Below, piece by piece: positions 13,884 through 14,003 of a DNA stretch of 14,003 bases (within the stretch, counting starts at the first letter, position 1; every line of letters begins with the position of its first letter). The stretch is from Kiloniellales bacterium (GTDB lineage: Bacteria > Pseudomonadota > Alphaproteobacteria > Kiloniellales > JAKSBE01): assembly GCA_030067055.1 (NCBI GenBank), contig JASJAL010000257.1, forward strand, positions 1 through 14,003, given 5' to 3'. The position numbers were made by a program, and so were the translations under genes. Under the pieces are notes generated by a model. The model was given only the letters and a program-made list of their open reading frames with translations. It ran no database searches and had not been told where the DNA came from.

Positions 13884-14003
13884 TCAGCTCTCCAGCCCCA
13901 CCAGCGCCCGGGCGAAGTCGCGGGCGTCGAAGGGGCGGAGGTCGTCGATGCCTTCGCCGACGCCGACGGCGTGGACCGGCAGGCCGAAGCGCTCGGCCAG
14001 CGC
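13884..14003 (-). CDS. ftsY: Signal recognition particle receptor FtsY, C-terminal end
   Basis: Only the last 39 residues are in the window (LAERFGLPVHAVGVGEGIDD, then LRPFDARDFARALVGLES). They match the highly conserved end of the FtsY NG domain: the GLP-hAvGVGEgiDDLrpF motif closes the GTP-binding site, and the final helix is usual. FtsY is the membrane-associated GTPase that docks SRP-ribosome complexes at the Sec translocon. The TGA is at 13886-13884. The rest of the gene lies beyond 14003. Alphaproteobacterial FtsY proteins share the exact FArALVGL ending, which supports the class assignment. Confidence 0.94.
   Translation of the reverse strand, partial: ALAERFGLPVHAVGVGEGIDDLRPFDARDFARALVGLES

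Noticed and set aside
1..14003. Mobile element, CRISPR array, toxin-antitoxin or defence system
   Set aside because: No transposase, integrase, nuclease, direct-repeat array or typical small gene pair was seen on either strand.

Overview
This 14 kb window is G+C-rich (roughly two thirds by eye) chromosomal DNA. Its gene content points to an alphaproteobacterium, most likely of the Rhodospirillales/Kiloniellales type. Supporting hints are a DUF2336 protein, a soluble PAS histidine kinase with an alphaproteobacterial HisKA core, a CtrA-like TTAACCAT box, and a typical FtsY C-terminus. I see no insertion sequence, phage, CRISPR array, tRNA or rRNA. The genes look like an ordinary housekeeping/regulatory stretch with several small uncharacterised proteins. 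Gene placement rests on translation and motif reading; no database search was possible.

Layout. (1) 1-3419, minus strand: a short-chain dehydrogenase (SDR), a SAM-dependent methyltransferase whose ATG overlaps the SDR stop by one base, then, after a 229-bp gap holding a possible promoter and a perfect palindrome, a long-chain acyl-CoA ligase cut off by the window edge. (2) 3556-5273, plus strand: pgk (phosphoglycerate kinase, complete) and a small TolA/TonB-C-like lipoprotein with lower G+C and a non-ATG start. (3) 5283-9055, minus strand: a compact four-gene unit running DUF2336 protein, two-PAS sensor histidine kinase, AzlC, AzlD. The first gene has a plausible promoter with a CtrA-like box and an inverted repeat. 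(4) 9056-9592: a 537-bp gap without a credible gene. Its first part is A+T-rich (about 41% G+C in 9181-9340 by hand count). Its second part contains several hairpins, two of which are mutually exclusive. (5) 9593-11941: Nudix hydrolase (+), a two-helix membrane protein (-), an unrecognised 134-aa protein (+) and an EamA/DMT-type transporter (-), arranged as convergent and divergent pairs. (6) 12199-13283, plus strand: two uncharacterised proteins separated by a perfect 7-bp hairpin. (7) 13479-14003, minus strand: the last 39 residues of FtsY followed by a small Cys-rich putative zinc-ribbon protein.

How the genes may work together. The acyl-CoA ligase, SDR and methyltransferase suggest lipid or fatty-acyl metabolism, but the substrates of the last two cannot be read from sequence. 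The DUF2336-kinase-AzlCD unit is the most interesting coding arrangement: a cytoplasmic sensor kinase without an adjacent response regulator is packed with a branched-chain amino-acid exporter-type pair. The most interesting non-coding signal is the structured gap at 9340-9560. I did not find a clear-cut new defence or mobile system.
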